Assembly: GCF_001514065.1 (NCBI RefSeq) | Contig: NZ_KQ948425.1 | Coordinates: 500,519 to 564,518 of the forward strand | Source: Streptomyces antibioticus | GTDB lineage: Bacteria > Actinomycetota > Actinomycetes > Streptomycetales > Streptomycetaceae | DNA length: 64,000 nucleotides | Direction: 5' to 3' | In this document: piece by piece, positions 52,390-60,921 of the stretch | Layout of the letters: each line of letters begins with the position of its first letter | Position numbering within the stretch: the stretch's first letter is position 1 | Notes under the pieces: generated by a model | What the model saw: the letters and a program-made list of their open reading frames with translations, nothing else | Databases searched by the model: none | Told to the model about the DNA's origin: nothing | Program-made: the position numbers and the translations under genes

Positions 52390-54270
52390 TCAGTGCTGTT
52401 CCGCGACGTCAACGCCGTAGCCGCGAGCGAGGTCGGCAAGGCCGTGGTCGTAGCCCTGTCCCACCGCACGCAGCCGCCAGCCGTCACCTCGGCGGTAGAG
52501 CTCGGCAAGGATCATGGTGCGCTCCGTGGTGGCCGCGTCGAGGGTGGCGCGGGCGGTCGGAGCCGCACCGACGCCGCAGGTGGCGGTGATCTCGATGGCA
52601 CCGACGTCGGCGAAGGTCGCGGCGCCGTCGATCGCAGCGGCGACGACGACCCGGTGAACCTCCAGGGGCAGCCGCTCCAGATCTGCGGTGACGGCCTGCT
52701 CCGTCGGACCGTCCACGGCGAGCCGCACGGTGCCATCGGGGTGCTCGGGCGCGCCGTAGAAGACGAAGTCCTCGTCTCCTGCCACCTGTTCGCGCGCGTC
52801 GACCGCGAAAGCGACGACGTCCACATCACACATGGCCTGCTGACGCCACACGGCGGCCACCGTCCAGGCCGCGCCGGTGTCGGTCAGGTCGAGGACGGCA
52901 CCCCGGACCAGGACCGCCGCCGGGTCCGGCCGGCTTCCGGACTCGTTCCGGGCCGACGAGGGCATTGCCGTCGTCGTGGGCGCGAGCAGCCAGTCGGCGT
53001 CGTACACGCGCAGGCCGAGCGTGGCGATACGGCTCATGCGCCGGTCCGCCTCCCCGCCGGGCAGCACCACGACGTCGGACACGCTGGCGGAGAGGTTGAC
53101 CGCCGCGGAGGCTCCCAGGGCGACGGCACGCGCGCGTGCCTCGACGGCCTCGTCGTGGGTGCCGCCCAGGACCAGGACCCTGCGCCCCGCGAGCGGCTGA
53201 TCCGCCCTGTCGGCGGACGCTGCCGGTGTCGCAGTTCGCTGTGCCGGGACAGCGGGTGCCGGGACAGCGGGTGCCGGGACAGCGGGTGCCGACGCAGGGG
53301 GTGAGGCGGGGGCAGGCGGTGAGGCGGGCGCAGCGGAGACCTGCCGGGCGGCGCCCTTGGCCTGGCCCGGCTCGACCGCCTCCAGCAGGTGCAGGTAGGT
53401 CGACTCGTCCACGAGGGGGACGCCCTCGTTCGCGGCACGCTTCAGCTTGGCGGACGCGGCGCCGGGGTCGTTGCTGACGACGACGCTGGTCTGGCCGCTG
53501 ACCGAGGTCATGATGTTGAGCCCGGCCGCCACTGAGCGGGCGACGAGTTCCTCACGAGCGACCCGGGTGTCTCCGGTGATGGCCACCTTCATCCCCTGCA
53601 CCAGCGGCCCACCCGGCTGGAGCCGACCCGGATTGCGGTACGCGCAGGGCGTCTTGGGCACGTACGGCAGGTAGTCCTGACGCGGCGGACACTCCAGGAG
53701 CGGCAAGGCCAGGCCCAGTTGCTCGGCAGCGCTCAGTGAGCCGCGCAGGATGCCGGAGAGCACCCGTACGTCGTCCTGCGCGTCGTGGGCCTTCTCCTGG
53801 CGCACGCCGTAGTGCGCGGCGAGCGTGCCCAGTTTGAGGTCGGGTGTCGCCGGCCCGACCAGACGATTGAGGGCCAGCGTGCACAGCCGCCGGCTCACCG
53901 GGACCCAGGAACGCACGTGGGCGAACTCGTGGGCCAGGAAGTCGTAGTCGAACTGCGCGTTGTGGGCGACCAGGACGCGGCTGCTGAGCAGCGCCCCCAC
54001 CTGCGGTGCGATCTCCTCGAAGGTGGGCGCGCCGGCGAGCCGGGCCGTGGTGAGGCCGTGGACATGTACCGGACCTGGATCACAGCCCGGGTTGAGAAGG
54101 GTCGAGAACTCCCCTGTCTGGTTGCCCTGTGCGTCCAACGTGAGGACCGCCAGCGAGAGGACACGGTCGCGGCCCGGTCTCAGCCCGGACGTCTCCACGT
54201 CCACCAGCGCCCACTCGTGGAAGTAGTCGGGCAGGGTCGGCCACTTCGGGCTCGACGACAGCAGGGCCAT
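52390..54270 (-). CDS. DEDDh exonuclease - BRCT - TerD fusion protein
   Basis: The 626-residue cytoplasmic protein joins four parts. The first is a DnaQ-like 3'-5' exonuclease (about 15-185) with V-D-V-E-T-S-G, A-H-N-A-Q-F-D-Y-D and H-D-A-Q-D-D. The second is a BRCT domain (about 230-305, MKVAITGDTRVAREELVARS). The third is a Pro-Ala linker with a second BRCT-like segment (about 355-430). The fourth is a C-terminal TerD domain (about 450-620) with calcium-site-type D-E-D-F-V-F-Y-G, the TTERTMILAELYRR motif and AVGQGYDHGL. TerD proteins belong to calcium-linked stress/phage-defence (Ter) systems. A nuclease fused to BRCT and TerD suggests DNA-damage or defence work. The ATG at 54270 has GGGGGAG upstream. 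Confidence 0.88.
   Translation of the reverse strand: MALLSSSPKWPTLPDYFHEWALVDVETSGLRPGRDRVLSLAVLTLDAQGNQTGEFSTLLNPGCDPGPVHVHGLTTARLAGAPTFEEIAPQVGALLSSRVLVAHNAQFDYDFLAHEFAHVRSWVPVSRRLCTLALNRLVGPATPDLKLGTLAAHYGVRQEKAHDAQDDVRVLSGILRGSLSAAEQLGLALPLLECPPRQDYLPYVPKTPCAYRNPGRLQPGGPLVQGMKVAITGDTRVAREELVARSVAAGLNIMTSVSGQTSVVVSNDPGAASAKLKRAANEGVPLVDESTYLHLLEAVEPGQAKGAARQVSAAPASPPAPASPPASAPAVPAPAVPAPAVPAQRTATPAASADRADQPLAGRRVLVLGGTHDEAVEARARAVALGASAAVNLSASVSDVVVLPGGEADRRMSRIATLGLRVYDADWLLAPTTTAMPSSARNESGSRPDPAAVLVRGAVLDLTDTGAAWTVAAVWRQQAMCDVDVVAFAVDAREQVAGDEDFVFYGAPEHPDGTVRLAVDGPTEQAVTADLERLPLEVHRVVVAAAIDGAATFADVGAIEITATCGVGAAPTARATLDAATTERTMILAELYRRGDGWRLRAVGQGYDHGLADLARGYGVDVAEQH
53241..53285 (-). 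repeat. three exact 15-base tandem repeats in the TerD-fusion linker
   Basis: GTGCCGGGACAGCGG occurs three times in a row (53241-53255, 53256-53270, 53271-53285). On the coding strand it gives Pro-Ala-Val-Pro-Ala units of the interdomain linker, so copy-number change only alters linker length. Confidence 0.9.
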
Positions 54271-54397
54271 GCGGGGCTCCCCCTCCCCTGGCGCGGCGGG
54301 CGACAGGCCCTCTCCACGACGACGAACGACCGGTGCATTTTTGCATGTGCCGGGAGCCGTTCGTGGTGGATCTGTGACGGACAGCGATGCGCGATGG

Positions 54398-56317
54398 TCA
54401 ACGGAGCTCTGCCACGGCTGTCGCTGCCGCGGCCAGGATGCGGTCCAGGACGGGGGCTGGGATCGCCGGGTTGGTGACCGCGGTGTGTGCGGTGTCGCGG
54501 TCGTGCAGCAGTCCCGCCAGGACGCGGGCCGGGAGGCGCGGATTGCGTGTCACGGTGTCGCGGACGTGCGCCGCCGGGTCGTTGAGCAGCCGTACCGCGT
54601 CGGCCGGTGACAGCCGGGGGTCCTCAGCCGCGCGGCGGCGCACCTCGGCTTCTGGGTCCCGCGCCAGGTGGGCGACGTCGTCCGGTGTGGACTGCGGGTC
54701 GTCGAGTGCCAGGCGGCGCATCCGGCCGCTGGGGTCGGTGATGTGGTGCAGCAGGCCCGTACGCGGGAAGTTGGGGTGGCTCCGGGGCCGGCCGGGGTGG
54801 CTGAAGCTGCCGTCCCACCAGCGCCAGACCTCCAGGAGCAGGTCGCCCGGCGCGTCCTCGCACGACTCGGCGAGGAACAGGCGGACCGCCCGGTCCTCGT
54901 CCCGCGCCAGGCGCGCCACGACATCCGGCGGGAGGCGGCGGGCTCGGGCCACACTGCGGCGGATGAGCGGGTGGGACGACGCGGCGAGACGGCGCATCGC
55001 GTCGGCGTCCGCGTGCAGGTCCTCGACCCAGGCAACGGTGTGCGACATCGACATCGGGTCGAAGTCGTGGCGCACCGCAGCCCGTTGCTCCTCGGTGAGG
55101 TCGGGGCGCAGCGCCACCGTGGAGCGGATGTCGTCCCGCGGATCCTGTGCCAGTGCGGCGACGCCGGGCGCGCTCAGAGCGGGGTTGGCCCCCAACGCCT
55201 GACGTGCCTCCGTGCCCCCGTTCTTGACCAGCTCCGCCTCCAACTCGGGTGCCAGGCGGCACCGTTCGAGCGCCTGCCGTGGGTCGGGCAGGGCAGAGAG
55301 AATTTCGCGGGGCATCGGTACGTCGGTGTGGTGGGCGAGCAGTGCGGCCGTGCGCACCGCCTGGTCGGTGTCCGTCAGGAGCCGCTCGCGCAGTGGCTCG
55401 GCGAGTTCGTTCCACCGGGTACAAGCCGCCTTCCGCACCCGGGCATCCGTGTCGCTCGCGAGGTCGGGAAGGTGCCGTGCGGGGAGGTCCGGAAGTTCGG
55501 CGGCCTGTGCTCGGGACGGGCCGGCGAGGAGGTCGTCGTACAGGTCCTCGGGGAGGGCGGCGCCCCGGACGCGGGCGCGTTCCGCCCAGAACACGCGTCG
55601 CTCCGGCGACGGCTCGGCGCGCACCAGTCGTACCCACTGATCGGACGTCAGCTTGGGCCGGAACGTGTCGGCGGGCCTCGACCGCACCTGCGGGTCCGGG
55701 TGTGCCACGGCGGCGTCGAGGACGGCAGGCCGGTCGCAGTCGTGCAGGAAGCCCGTTTCCACATCCAGCAGCCGGATCAGCAGTTCGTCCGTCGCTGCCG
55801 GATTGGACCCGATCCCCTCCGCCCAGTGCAGGGGCCACGCGGGCCGGCCGGGCACCGCCGCCCATACCTCGGCACGCTCGGCCTCCGTCTCGCATCCGGC
55901 GGCCTCGGCCGCCTCCTCCAGCCTCTCCGGCAGCCGGTCCAGGGCCGTCACCCGAGTGCCCTCCTCGACGGGCAGCTCCGCCAGCAGCACCTGCCCGTCG
56001 AGGGACAGCGCCACGAACCCGGGCTCTGCGGTCAACCCCGGTACACCGCTCCCGGTGTACCGGACCCGGGTCCACCAGGAGTCGTTGCCGCCGATCCGGT
56101 GTCCGAGAACGGCCACCAGGAACTCGCCGTCGGCATCGCGAAGACGGCGCCACCACTCGGCGTCGAGCGCTTCGCGGGCCGTCCCGTCCGGTGCCGCGAC
56201 ACCGCGCGCGATCCGCCAGCCGGCCTCGGGCGGGAGCAGGCTGCCCGGGCGTATTTCCTCGACGATCGTGAGGCCGGCGCGTGTCAGCTGGTCGTGGAGG
56301 TTCTCTCGGCGTGGCAC
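54398..56317 (-). CDS. large degenerate-repeat (LRV/HEAT-like) protein of unknown function
   Basis: The 639-residue soluble protein has an N-terminal region (about 1-150) that I do not recognise. It is followed by many degenerate repeats of about 22-26 residues of the form Pro-x2-V-R-x3-A-x2-P-x-L, for example DPEAEVRRRAAEDPRLSPADAVRLL near the C-terminus. This is the pattern of leucine-rich-variant or HEAT-like solenoids, which act as protein-binding scaffolds. The GTG at 56317 is the likely start, with a weak ribosome-binding site. It lies 127 bases upstream of the TerD-fusion gene on the same strand. A functional link between them is possible but not shown. Confidence 0.75.
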   Translation of the reverse strand: MPRRENLHDQLTRAGLTIVEEIRPGSLLPPEAGWRIARGVAAPDGTAREALDAEWWRRLRDADGEFLVAVLGHRIGGNDSWWTRVRYTGSGVPGLTAEPGFVALSLDGQVLLAELPVEEGTRVTALDRLPERLEEAAEAAGCETEAERAEVWAAVPGRPAWPLHWAEGIGSNPAATDELLIRLLDVETGFLHDCDRPAVLDAAVAHPDPQVRSRPADTFRPKLTSDQWVRLVRAEPSPERRVFWAERARVRGAALPEDLYDDLLAGPSRAQAAELPDLPARHLPDLASDTDARVRKAACTRWNELAEPLRERLLTDTDQAVRTAALLAHHTDVPMPREILSALPDPRQALERCRLAPELEAELVKNGGTEARQALGANPALSAPGVAALAQDPRDDIRSTVALRPDLTEEQRAAVRHDFDPMSMSHTVAWVEDLHADADAMRRLAASSHPLIRRSVARARRLPPDVVARLARDEDRAVRLFLAESCEDAPGDLLLEVWRWWDGSFSHPGRPRSHPNFPRTGLLHHITDPSGRMRRLALDDPQSTPDDVAHLARDPEAEVRRRAAEDPRLSPADAVRLLNDPAAHVRDTVTRNPRLPARVLAGLLHDRDTAHTAVTNPAIPAPVLDRILAAAATAVAELR

Positions 56318-56397
56318 GCGGTCATGATCTCTGCCGCCTCACGGCGGGACAAGGGCGAGCACTTCCTGGCCTCCGCCGACTGGACGGGGCGGTCGGC

Positions 56398-57132
56398 TCA
56401 CCCGGCGCCGAGAAAGCCCGGATCAGCCCCGTCGAACTGTCGGCACGCGTCCCGGGCGACGCCGAGCAGCTCCTTCATGGGCACGGCGCGACGGCTGGTG
56501 GCGGAGATGTCCTGGCGCGCCTCGGCAGACCACAACGGCGGGAACAGCGACAGCCCCTGATTGCCGTTCAGCGCACGGACCTCCTCCTGCCAGCCGGGCC
56601 AGCGGAGATCGGCGTAGAAGTCATCGAGCGCCCCGGACACGAGCCACTCCAGCCACGTCGAGTGACCGACGCCCAGAGCCTCCCAGCGAAGGGAATCCGG
56701 GGCGAAGTAGACGACCTCGCCGGGGGCACCGGGACGGCCGGCGCGAGCAGGATCCGCGCCGTTGAGAGCGAACACGCCGCCCAGGACGTCGTGTGCCACC
56801 ACCAAACCGGATTCCGGTCGCCACGCCGGGTCGAATGCATCGGGGAACTGATTCACGCGAGCCAAGGACGGTGTCCCGGACGCAGCCCCACCGACGGGAC
56901 TGCCGAAGACCCGCAGCCATCCGTCGTCCACCAGCAGACCACCGCACTGCAGGACGACCGCCCCCAGGTACGACCTTGCCGTGACCTGGAGTTGATGGAT
57001 CGACGCCCTGCCCAGATCCGAGTCGGGTGGGAGCACCTCGACGGACACCGGACTTGCCTCAAGGGTCTCCCTGATGTCCGGCCAGGCCGGATCCTCGACC
57101 TCGATCAGCCGGCTCACCTCACGCATGCCCAC
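56398..57132 (-). CDS. DUF2625-family protein
   Basis: The 244-residue soluble protein matches the DUF2625 pattern: VSVEVLPPDSDLGRASIHQLQVTARSYLGAVVLQCGGLLVDDGWLRVFGS, then LVVAHDVLGGVFALNGAD, and VVYFAPDSLRWEALGVGHSTWLEWLVSGALDDFYADLRWPGW. The family occurs scattered in bacteria and has no established role. The start is uncertain between GTG 57132 and ATG 57126, and neither has a good ribosome-binding site. It lies 80 bases upstream of the solenoid protein on the same strand. Confidence 0.82.
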   Translation of the reverse strand: MGMREVSRLIEVEDPAWPDIRETLEASPVSVEVLPPDSDLGRASIHQLQVTARSYLGAVVLQCGGLLVDDGWLRVFGSPVGGAASGTPSLARVNQFPDAFDPAWRPESGLVVAHDVLGGVFALNGADPARAGRPGAPGEVVYFAPDSLRWEALGVGHSTWLEWLVSGALDDFYADLRWPGWQEEVRALNGNQGLSLFPPLWSAEARQDISATSRRAVPMKELLGVARDACRQFDGADPGFLGAG

Positions 57133-57201
57133 ATCGTCGCACCCGCGCTGTGCCTCCCCACCGGCGGTCCGCTGCCGGGACCGGATGCCTGGGAGATGCG
57201 G

Positions 57202-57798
57202 TCACTGCGTGGCGCGTCGGCCGCGGATGGTCAGGGCGACCGCGGAGACGAGGAACCAGAAGGCGCCGAAGGCCGAGTACCCGGCGATGGACGACAGGCC
57301 GCTCGTCGACGAGGCGGACATGGCGGCGAAGGAGATGCCGGCGAGGACGGACAGTCCGCCACTGATGACCATGGGCCACTGGGCGCCGACGGTGTGCCGG
57401 CGCCGGATCGCCACGGCGAGCTGGATCGCTCCGGAGAGCAGGGCCCAGATGCCGAACACGAGCAGCGTCGTCCCGATGGTCGAGAACACCGCGATGATCA
57501 TCCCGGCGGTGGCGGCGAGGCCGAGAGCCATGTTTGCGGTGCGGGCACGATCCTCGGAGGCGGTGCCGGCCAGGCGACGTTCGAGGAGCGTGGCGATGAC
57601 GTCCCAGAGGGGGTAGACGACGAGCAGCACGGCCGCGAGCGCTGTGGGCGTGTCCGTGGACACGAGGGAGGCGGAGGTCGTGGCGACGAGGGCCACCCAG
57701 ATCAGCGAGAAGGCGACTCGGATCAGGTAGAGCGAGCGGAGCCCGGAGGAGGTCGTCGTGGTCGTGGTCGTACGCGAAGGCACGGTGGTCTGAGTCAT
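57202..57798 (-). CDS. DUF308 (HdeD-like) membrane protein
   Basis: The 198-residue membrane protein starts with a Thr-rich cytoplasmic tail. Six hydrophobic segments follow, in the paired arrangement of HdeD/DUF308 proteins (LRSLYLIRVAFSLIWVALVATTS, ALAAVLLVVYPLWDVIATLLE, MALGLAATAGMIIAVFS, TTLLVFGIWALLSGAIQLAVAIRRR, WPMVISGGLSVLAGISFAAM, YSAFGAFWFLVSAVALTI). HdeD-type proteins are linked to acid or envelope stress. The ATG at 57798 has GGGA seven bases upstream. It is divergent from a two-component system, with a symmetric site between them, and is a likely target of that system. Confidence 0.87.
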   Translation of the reverse strand: MTQTTVPSRTTTTTTTSSGLRSLYLIRVAFSLIWVALVATTSASLVSTDTPTALAAVLLVVYPLWDVIATLLERRLAGTASEDRARTANMALGLAATAGMIIAVFSTIGTTLLVFGIWALLSGAIQLAVAIRRRHTVGAQWPMVISGGLSVLAGISFAAMSASSTSGLSSIAGYSAFGAFWFLVSAVALTIRGRRATQ

Positions 57799-57876
57799 CG
57801 GGTGTCCCGTGGGTGATCGTGATGGTGTGAGACGGTCGTCTCGATGAGGAGTCTCGGAGGTTCCGGGACCGGCTGC

Positions 57877-57894
57877 GTACTTCGAACGAAGTAC
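57877..57894. promoter_or_regulatory. 18-base palindrome between DUF308 and two-component genes
   Basis: GTACTTCG-AA-CGAAGTAC has perfect 8-base arms around two A residues, 34 bases before the chosen kinase ATG and 79 bases from the DUF308 start. This is a good candidate for the adjacent response regulator. Confidence 0.65.
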
Positions 57895-57927
57895 ATGGCC
57901 GCGGCACCTGTGCACGAGAATCAGGCC

Positions 57928-59109
57928 ATGGGCAAGGCGCAGAACAATCACGACGGTCCCGTGGCACCCCTGTGGGTGCGCCGGCCCGAGGCGCTGCACC
58001 TCGTGGCGTATGCGGTGGCCGCGCTGGTGTTCACCGGCCAGATCGTGGCGGTGATCCTCCGAGGATCGGACTGGCCGACGGCCCTCTCCGTACTCCTCGC
58101 CGGTTGCGGGGTCGCCCTGTCCTGGTGGCGTCCGTGGGCAGGACTGGTCGTGACGAGCGCGGCGTCCTTCGCCGTCACGGCGGTGGGCCACGACCCGCTG
58201 TCGGTGTGGATGATGGCAGTGCTCGTCCTGTTCTCGATCACTCTCAGGGGAAAGCAGCCGCTGGCCGGAACCGCCGTCGTGGCGGCGTTCTTCCTGGGCG
58301 CGTTCATGACGGTGGGAGGATTCCGGGGCGGCGCGATCGTGGGCGCCGCCGCCCTCTTCTCGGCCGTGGCCGGAGGGGCGACAGGCGCCGCACTGCGCAT
58401 CCATCGAGCGCACTGGCGGACGCTGGAGGAGCGGGCCGAGAGCGCCATCGCCACCCGCGAGATCGAAGCCACCCGGCGGGTGACCGAGGAACGGCTGCGT
58501 ATCGCCCGGGACCTCCACGACGTCATCGGCCACCAGGTCGCGATGCTGAGCATGCATCTCGGTGCCGCGGAGATCGGGCTGCCGGAGGACGCCGAGCCCG
58601 CCCGGCAGGCCCTCGTGTCGGCCAGGTCCAGCGCCCGCACCGTGGTCGTGGAGACCCAGCGGATCCTCGCGCTCCTCCGTATCGGGGACGCCGTCCCGCC
58701 GGACGAGGCGCTCCGGCCGACCCCGGCGCTCAGCGGCCTGGAAGGCCTGGTGGCCTCCTTCCGGAGCATCGGCCTCGACGTCCGGTCCTCCCTCGTCCTC
58801 CCCGCCGGTTTCGTGGAGCCCAGCGTCGGCGTGACGGTCTACCGGGTCGTACAGGAAGCACTCACCAACGCCTACCGGCATGGTGAGGGGCCGGCCACGG
58901 TGGAGGTGCGCGAGCGCGACGGCAGGATCTGCGTCACCGTCGAGAACCGCGTCAGTGACGCGCCGCACGGTTCCGGTTCAGGTGGCGGACTCGGGCTCGT
59001 GGGGATGCGCGAACGCGTCGAGTCCTCCAGCGGGCGGCTGACGATCGACCGTCACGACGGCCGATTCCGGGTCCATGCGGAGTTCAGCCCCCTGGGAGCC
59101 GCCGTATGA
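57928..59109 (+). CDS. sensor histidine kinase (HisKA_3 type)
   Basis: The 393-residue kinase has four to five membrane segments in its first 140 residues. The dimerisation helix has ERLRIARDLHDVIGHQVAMLSMHLGA with the phospho-accepting histidine near residue 197. The GHKL ATPase includes VVQEALTNAYRHGEG and GGGLGLVGMRERVE. I took the ATG at 57928. An ATG at 57895 directly abuts the palindrome and would add 11 residues. The stop overlaps the regulator start by 4 bases. It is the partner of the next gene and divergent from DUF308. Confidence 0.9.
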   Translation: MGKAQNNHDGPVAPLWVRRPEALHLVAYAVAALVFTGQIVAVILRGSDWPTALSVLLAGCGVALSWWRPWAGLVVTSAASFAVTAVGHDPLSVWMMAVLVLFSITLRGKQPLAGTAVVAAFFLGAFMTVGGFRGGAIVGAAALFSAVAGGATGAALRIHRAHWRTLEERAESAIATREIEATRRVTEERLRIARDLHDVIGHQVAMLSMHLGAAEIGLPEDAEPARQALVSARSSARTVVVETQRILALLRIGDAVPPDEALRPTPALSGLEGLVASFRSIGLDVRSSLVLPAGFVEPSVGVTVYRVVQEALTNAYRHGEGPATVEVRERDGRICVTVENRVSDAPHGSGSGGGLGLVGMRERVESSSGRLTIDRHDGRFRVHAEFSPLGAAV

Positions 59110-59768
59110 CGACGCGGATTCTGATCGTCGACGACCAGGACGAGATCCGGGCCGGGATCCGGACGATGCTCCGGCTCGACCCCGGCCTGGTGGTCGTGGG
59201 TGATCTCTCCGACGGGCTCCAGGTCGCCCCCTACCTCCGGGACCACCCCGTCGACCTGGTCCTGATGGACATCCGGATGCCCGGCATCGACGGTGTCGAA
59301 GCCACTCGCCGGATCCGCAAGGAGCATCCGCCCGAGAAGCTGCGGGTGATCGTGCTGACCACCTTCGACCAGGACGACATCGTTCTCGCCGCGCTGCGCG
59401 CGGGCGCCAACGGCTTCCTGAGCAAGACCGTGAGCCCCGCCGAACTCGTCGCCGGAATCTCCGAGGTCGTCGGCGGTGGCGGTGCGCTGTCCGCCGCCGC
59501 GACGGCCGCGCTCATCGGCCACATGACCGACAACCCGCCCCCGCTGATCGACAAGGAACTGCTGCGGCGCTTCGACGCTCTCACCCCACGGGAGCGGGAC
59601 GTGGTCCTGCTCGTCGCGAGCGGTCTCGGCAACGACGAGATCGCGGCCCAGATGTCCGTGTCGCCGTTCACCGTGAAGACGCACGCCGTACGGGCCATGA
59701 CGAAGGTCGGCGCACGAGATCGCGCACAACTCGTGTCCTTCATCTTCCGGGCCGGGCTCTATCCCTGA
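59106..59768 (+). CDS. NarL/LuxR-family response regulator
   Basis: The 220-residue regulator has a receiver domain (VDDQDEIRAGIRTML, phospho-acceptor Asp in DLVLMDIRMPG near residue 54, VLTTFD, FLSKTV). A LuxR-type helix-turn-helix follows (about 150-210, LTPRERDVVLLVASGLGNDEIAAQM, TVKTHAVRAMTKVGARDRAQ). The ATGA overlap couples it to the kinase. Probable targets are its own operon and the DUF308 gene via the palindrome at 57877-57894. Confidence 0.93.
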   Translation: MTTRILIVDDQDEIRAGIRTMLRLDPGLVVVGDLSDGLQVAPYLRDHPVDLVLMDIRMPGIDGVEATRRIRKEHPPEKLRVIVLTTFDQDDIVLAALRAGANGFLSKTVSPAELVAGISEVVGGGGALSAAATAALIGHMTDNPPPLIDKELLRRFDALTPRERDVVLLVASGLGNDEIAAQMSVSPFTVKTHAVRAMTKVGARDRAQLVSFIFRAGLYP

Positions 59769-59792
59769 GCCGGGTCTCCCCGTTTCGCCCCG

Positions 59793-60014
59793 CTAGGTGT
59801 GGCGGATGACCTCGTACAGGGTCGCGGAAGCGGGCGCCGGATGCGGAACGTTGTTCCAGCCGATGTCTGACGCGCGCTTCTCGATCGCCTGTCGCGCGGC
59901 TTGGGCGGCGGCTTCATCCTCGAAGAAGGCGATGCTCAGTCCGTTGCCGGTGACAGGATCGATGAGGTGATAGCTACCGTGCACGCCGGGAACACCGGCG
60001 GCGGCCTCCAGCAC
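59793..60014 (-). CDS. small protein, possibly an N-terminally short ABM-like monooxygenase fold
   Basis: The 73-residue product (LEAAAGVPGVHGSYHLIDPVTGNGLSIAFFEDEAAAQAARQAIEKRA...) has the strand-helix pattern of the second half of an antibiotic-biosynthesis-monooxygenase-like ferredoxin fold, but lacks the usual first strand and helix. The GTG at 60014 follows the kinase-like gene by 16 bases, with only a weak GGGACC before it. It may be a genuine small gene translated from the upstream message, or a decayed remnant. I cannot decide from the sequence. Confidence 0.45.
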   Translation of the reverse strand: MLEAAAGVPGVHGSYHLIDPVTGNGLSIAFFEDEAAAQAARQAIEKRASDIGWNNVPHPAPASATLYEVIRHT

Positions 60015-60030
60015 CCGGTCCCGATCGCCG

Positions 60031-60921
60031 TCACGACTCCAGGATGCGGTCGAGTGTCCGGCGGCCCAGGATGCTCATCGACGGATTGCTCTCGGCGTAG
60101 TACCAGACGAGGCCCATCGCCTGCTGGAACGCCCATGCCTTGCCGCGCTCCCACTCCACGTCGTCGCAGGCCAGTGTCCGTCGGAGTACGTCGCGCGGGC
60201 CCGGCTGCAACAGGTGCCAGGCACTCACCAGGTCCAGGGCGGGGTCGGCCGGCCCGAAGCCCCCGGTGTCCAGTACGCCGGTGAGCCGGTCCCCGGCGAC
60301 CAGTACGTTGCCGGGAATCAGGTCGCCGTGGCTCATCACGTCGGCGCTCGTGCGTGGCAACTCCCGAAAGCGGCTCCACATCTGACGCAGCAGGGCAACG
60401 TCGAGCAGCGCCTCGCTCTCCGCGAAGCACTCCGCCATCCAATCGTCGTGATGAGCCAGAACGCCACCGCGCCCTGCACCGTTGAAGCGCCGTCCCCTCG
60501 TCTCGGTGTCCCGCAGGGCCGCGATGAAGGCCGCGAGGTCCTCGGCGAAAGCGGTCGATCCACTCGGGTCGGCATCGGAGGCGACCGTTCCCGGCAGCCA
60601 TGTCTGGACCGACCACGGCATGGGGTAACCGTCTCCCGGCTTGCCCAGGGCGAGGGGTTCCGGGACGGGGAACGGGGACACCCGTGCCAGCTCCGCGCTC
60701 GCCTCGATCTCCTGTTCCAGCACCGCGAGCGCCTCGGCAGCATCGGTCAGACGCAGGGGGAATCGGGCGCAGAGGTCGTCCCCGATGCGGAAGATGGCGT
60801 TGACGGTCCCGGTCGACGACAGGAGGCGGACCGGCTTGCCGCTCCACTGCGGGAACTGGTCCTCGATCAAGGTCGCCACGATGTCGGTGGTCACGTCCAC
60901 TTGGTCATCGTGCATGGTCAT
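60031..60921 (-). CDS. APH-family phosphotransferase
   Basis: The 296-residue protein has the aminoglycoside-phosphotransferase/choline-kinase fold. An N-lobe has VRLLSSTGTVNAIFRIGDDLCARFPL. A hinge reads WSVQTWLPGTVA. The catalytic loop S-H-G-D-L-I-P-G-N-V-L-V is near residue 197, and the metal-binding VLDTGGFGPADPALDL near 215. The ATG at 60921 has GGAGG nine bases upstream. These enzymes phosphorylate aminoglycosides, macrolides or cellular metabolites. Nothing nearby indicates the substrate, so a resistance role should not be assumed. Confidence 0.88.
   Translation of the reverse strand: MTMHDDQVDVTTDIVATLIEDQFPQWSGKPVRLLSSTGTVNAIFRIGDDLCARFPLRLTDAAEALAVLEQEIEASAELARVSPFPVPEPLALGKPGDGYPMPWSVQTWLPGTVASDADPSGSTAFAEDLAAFIAALRDTETRGRRFNGAGRGGVLAHHDDWMAECFAESEALLDVALLRQMWSRFRELPRTSADVMSHGDLIPGNVLVAGDRLTGVLDTGGFGPADPALDLVSAWHLLQPGPRDVLRRTLACDDVEWERGKAWAFQQAMGLVWYYAESNPSMSILGRRTLDRILES

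Noticed and set aside
60031-60921. Calling the APH-type kinase an antibiotic-resistance gene
   Set aside because: The catalytic motifs define only the fold. The family includes many metabolite kinases and the context gives no drug link.
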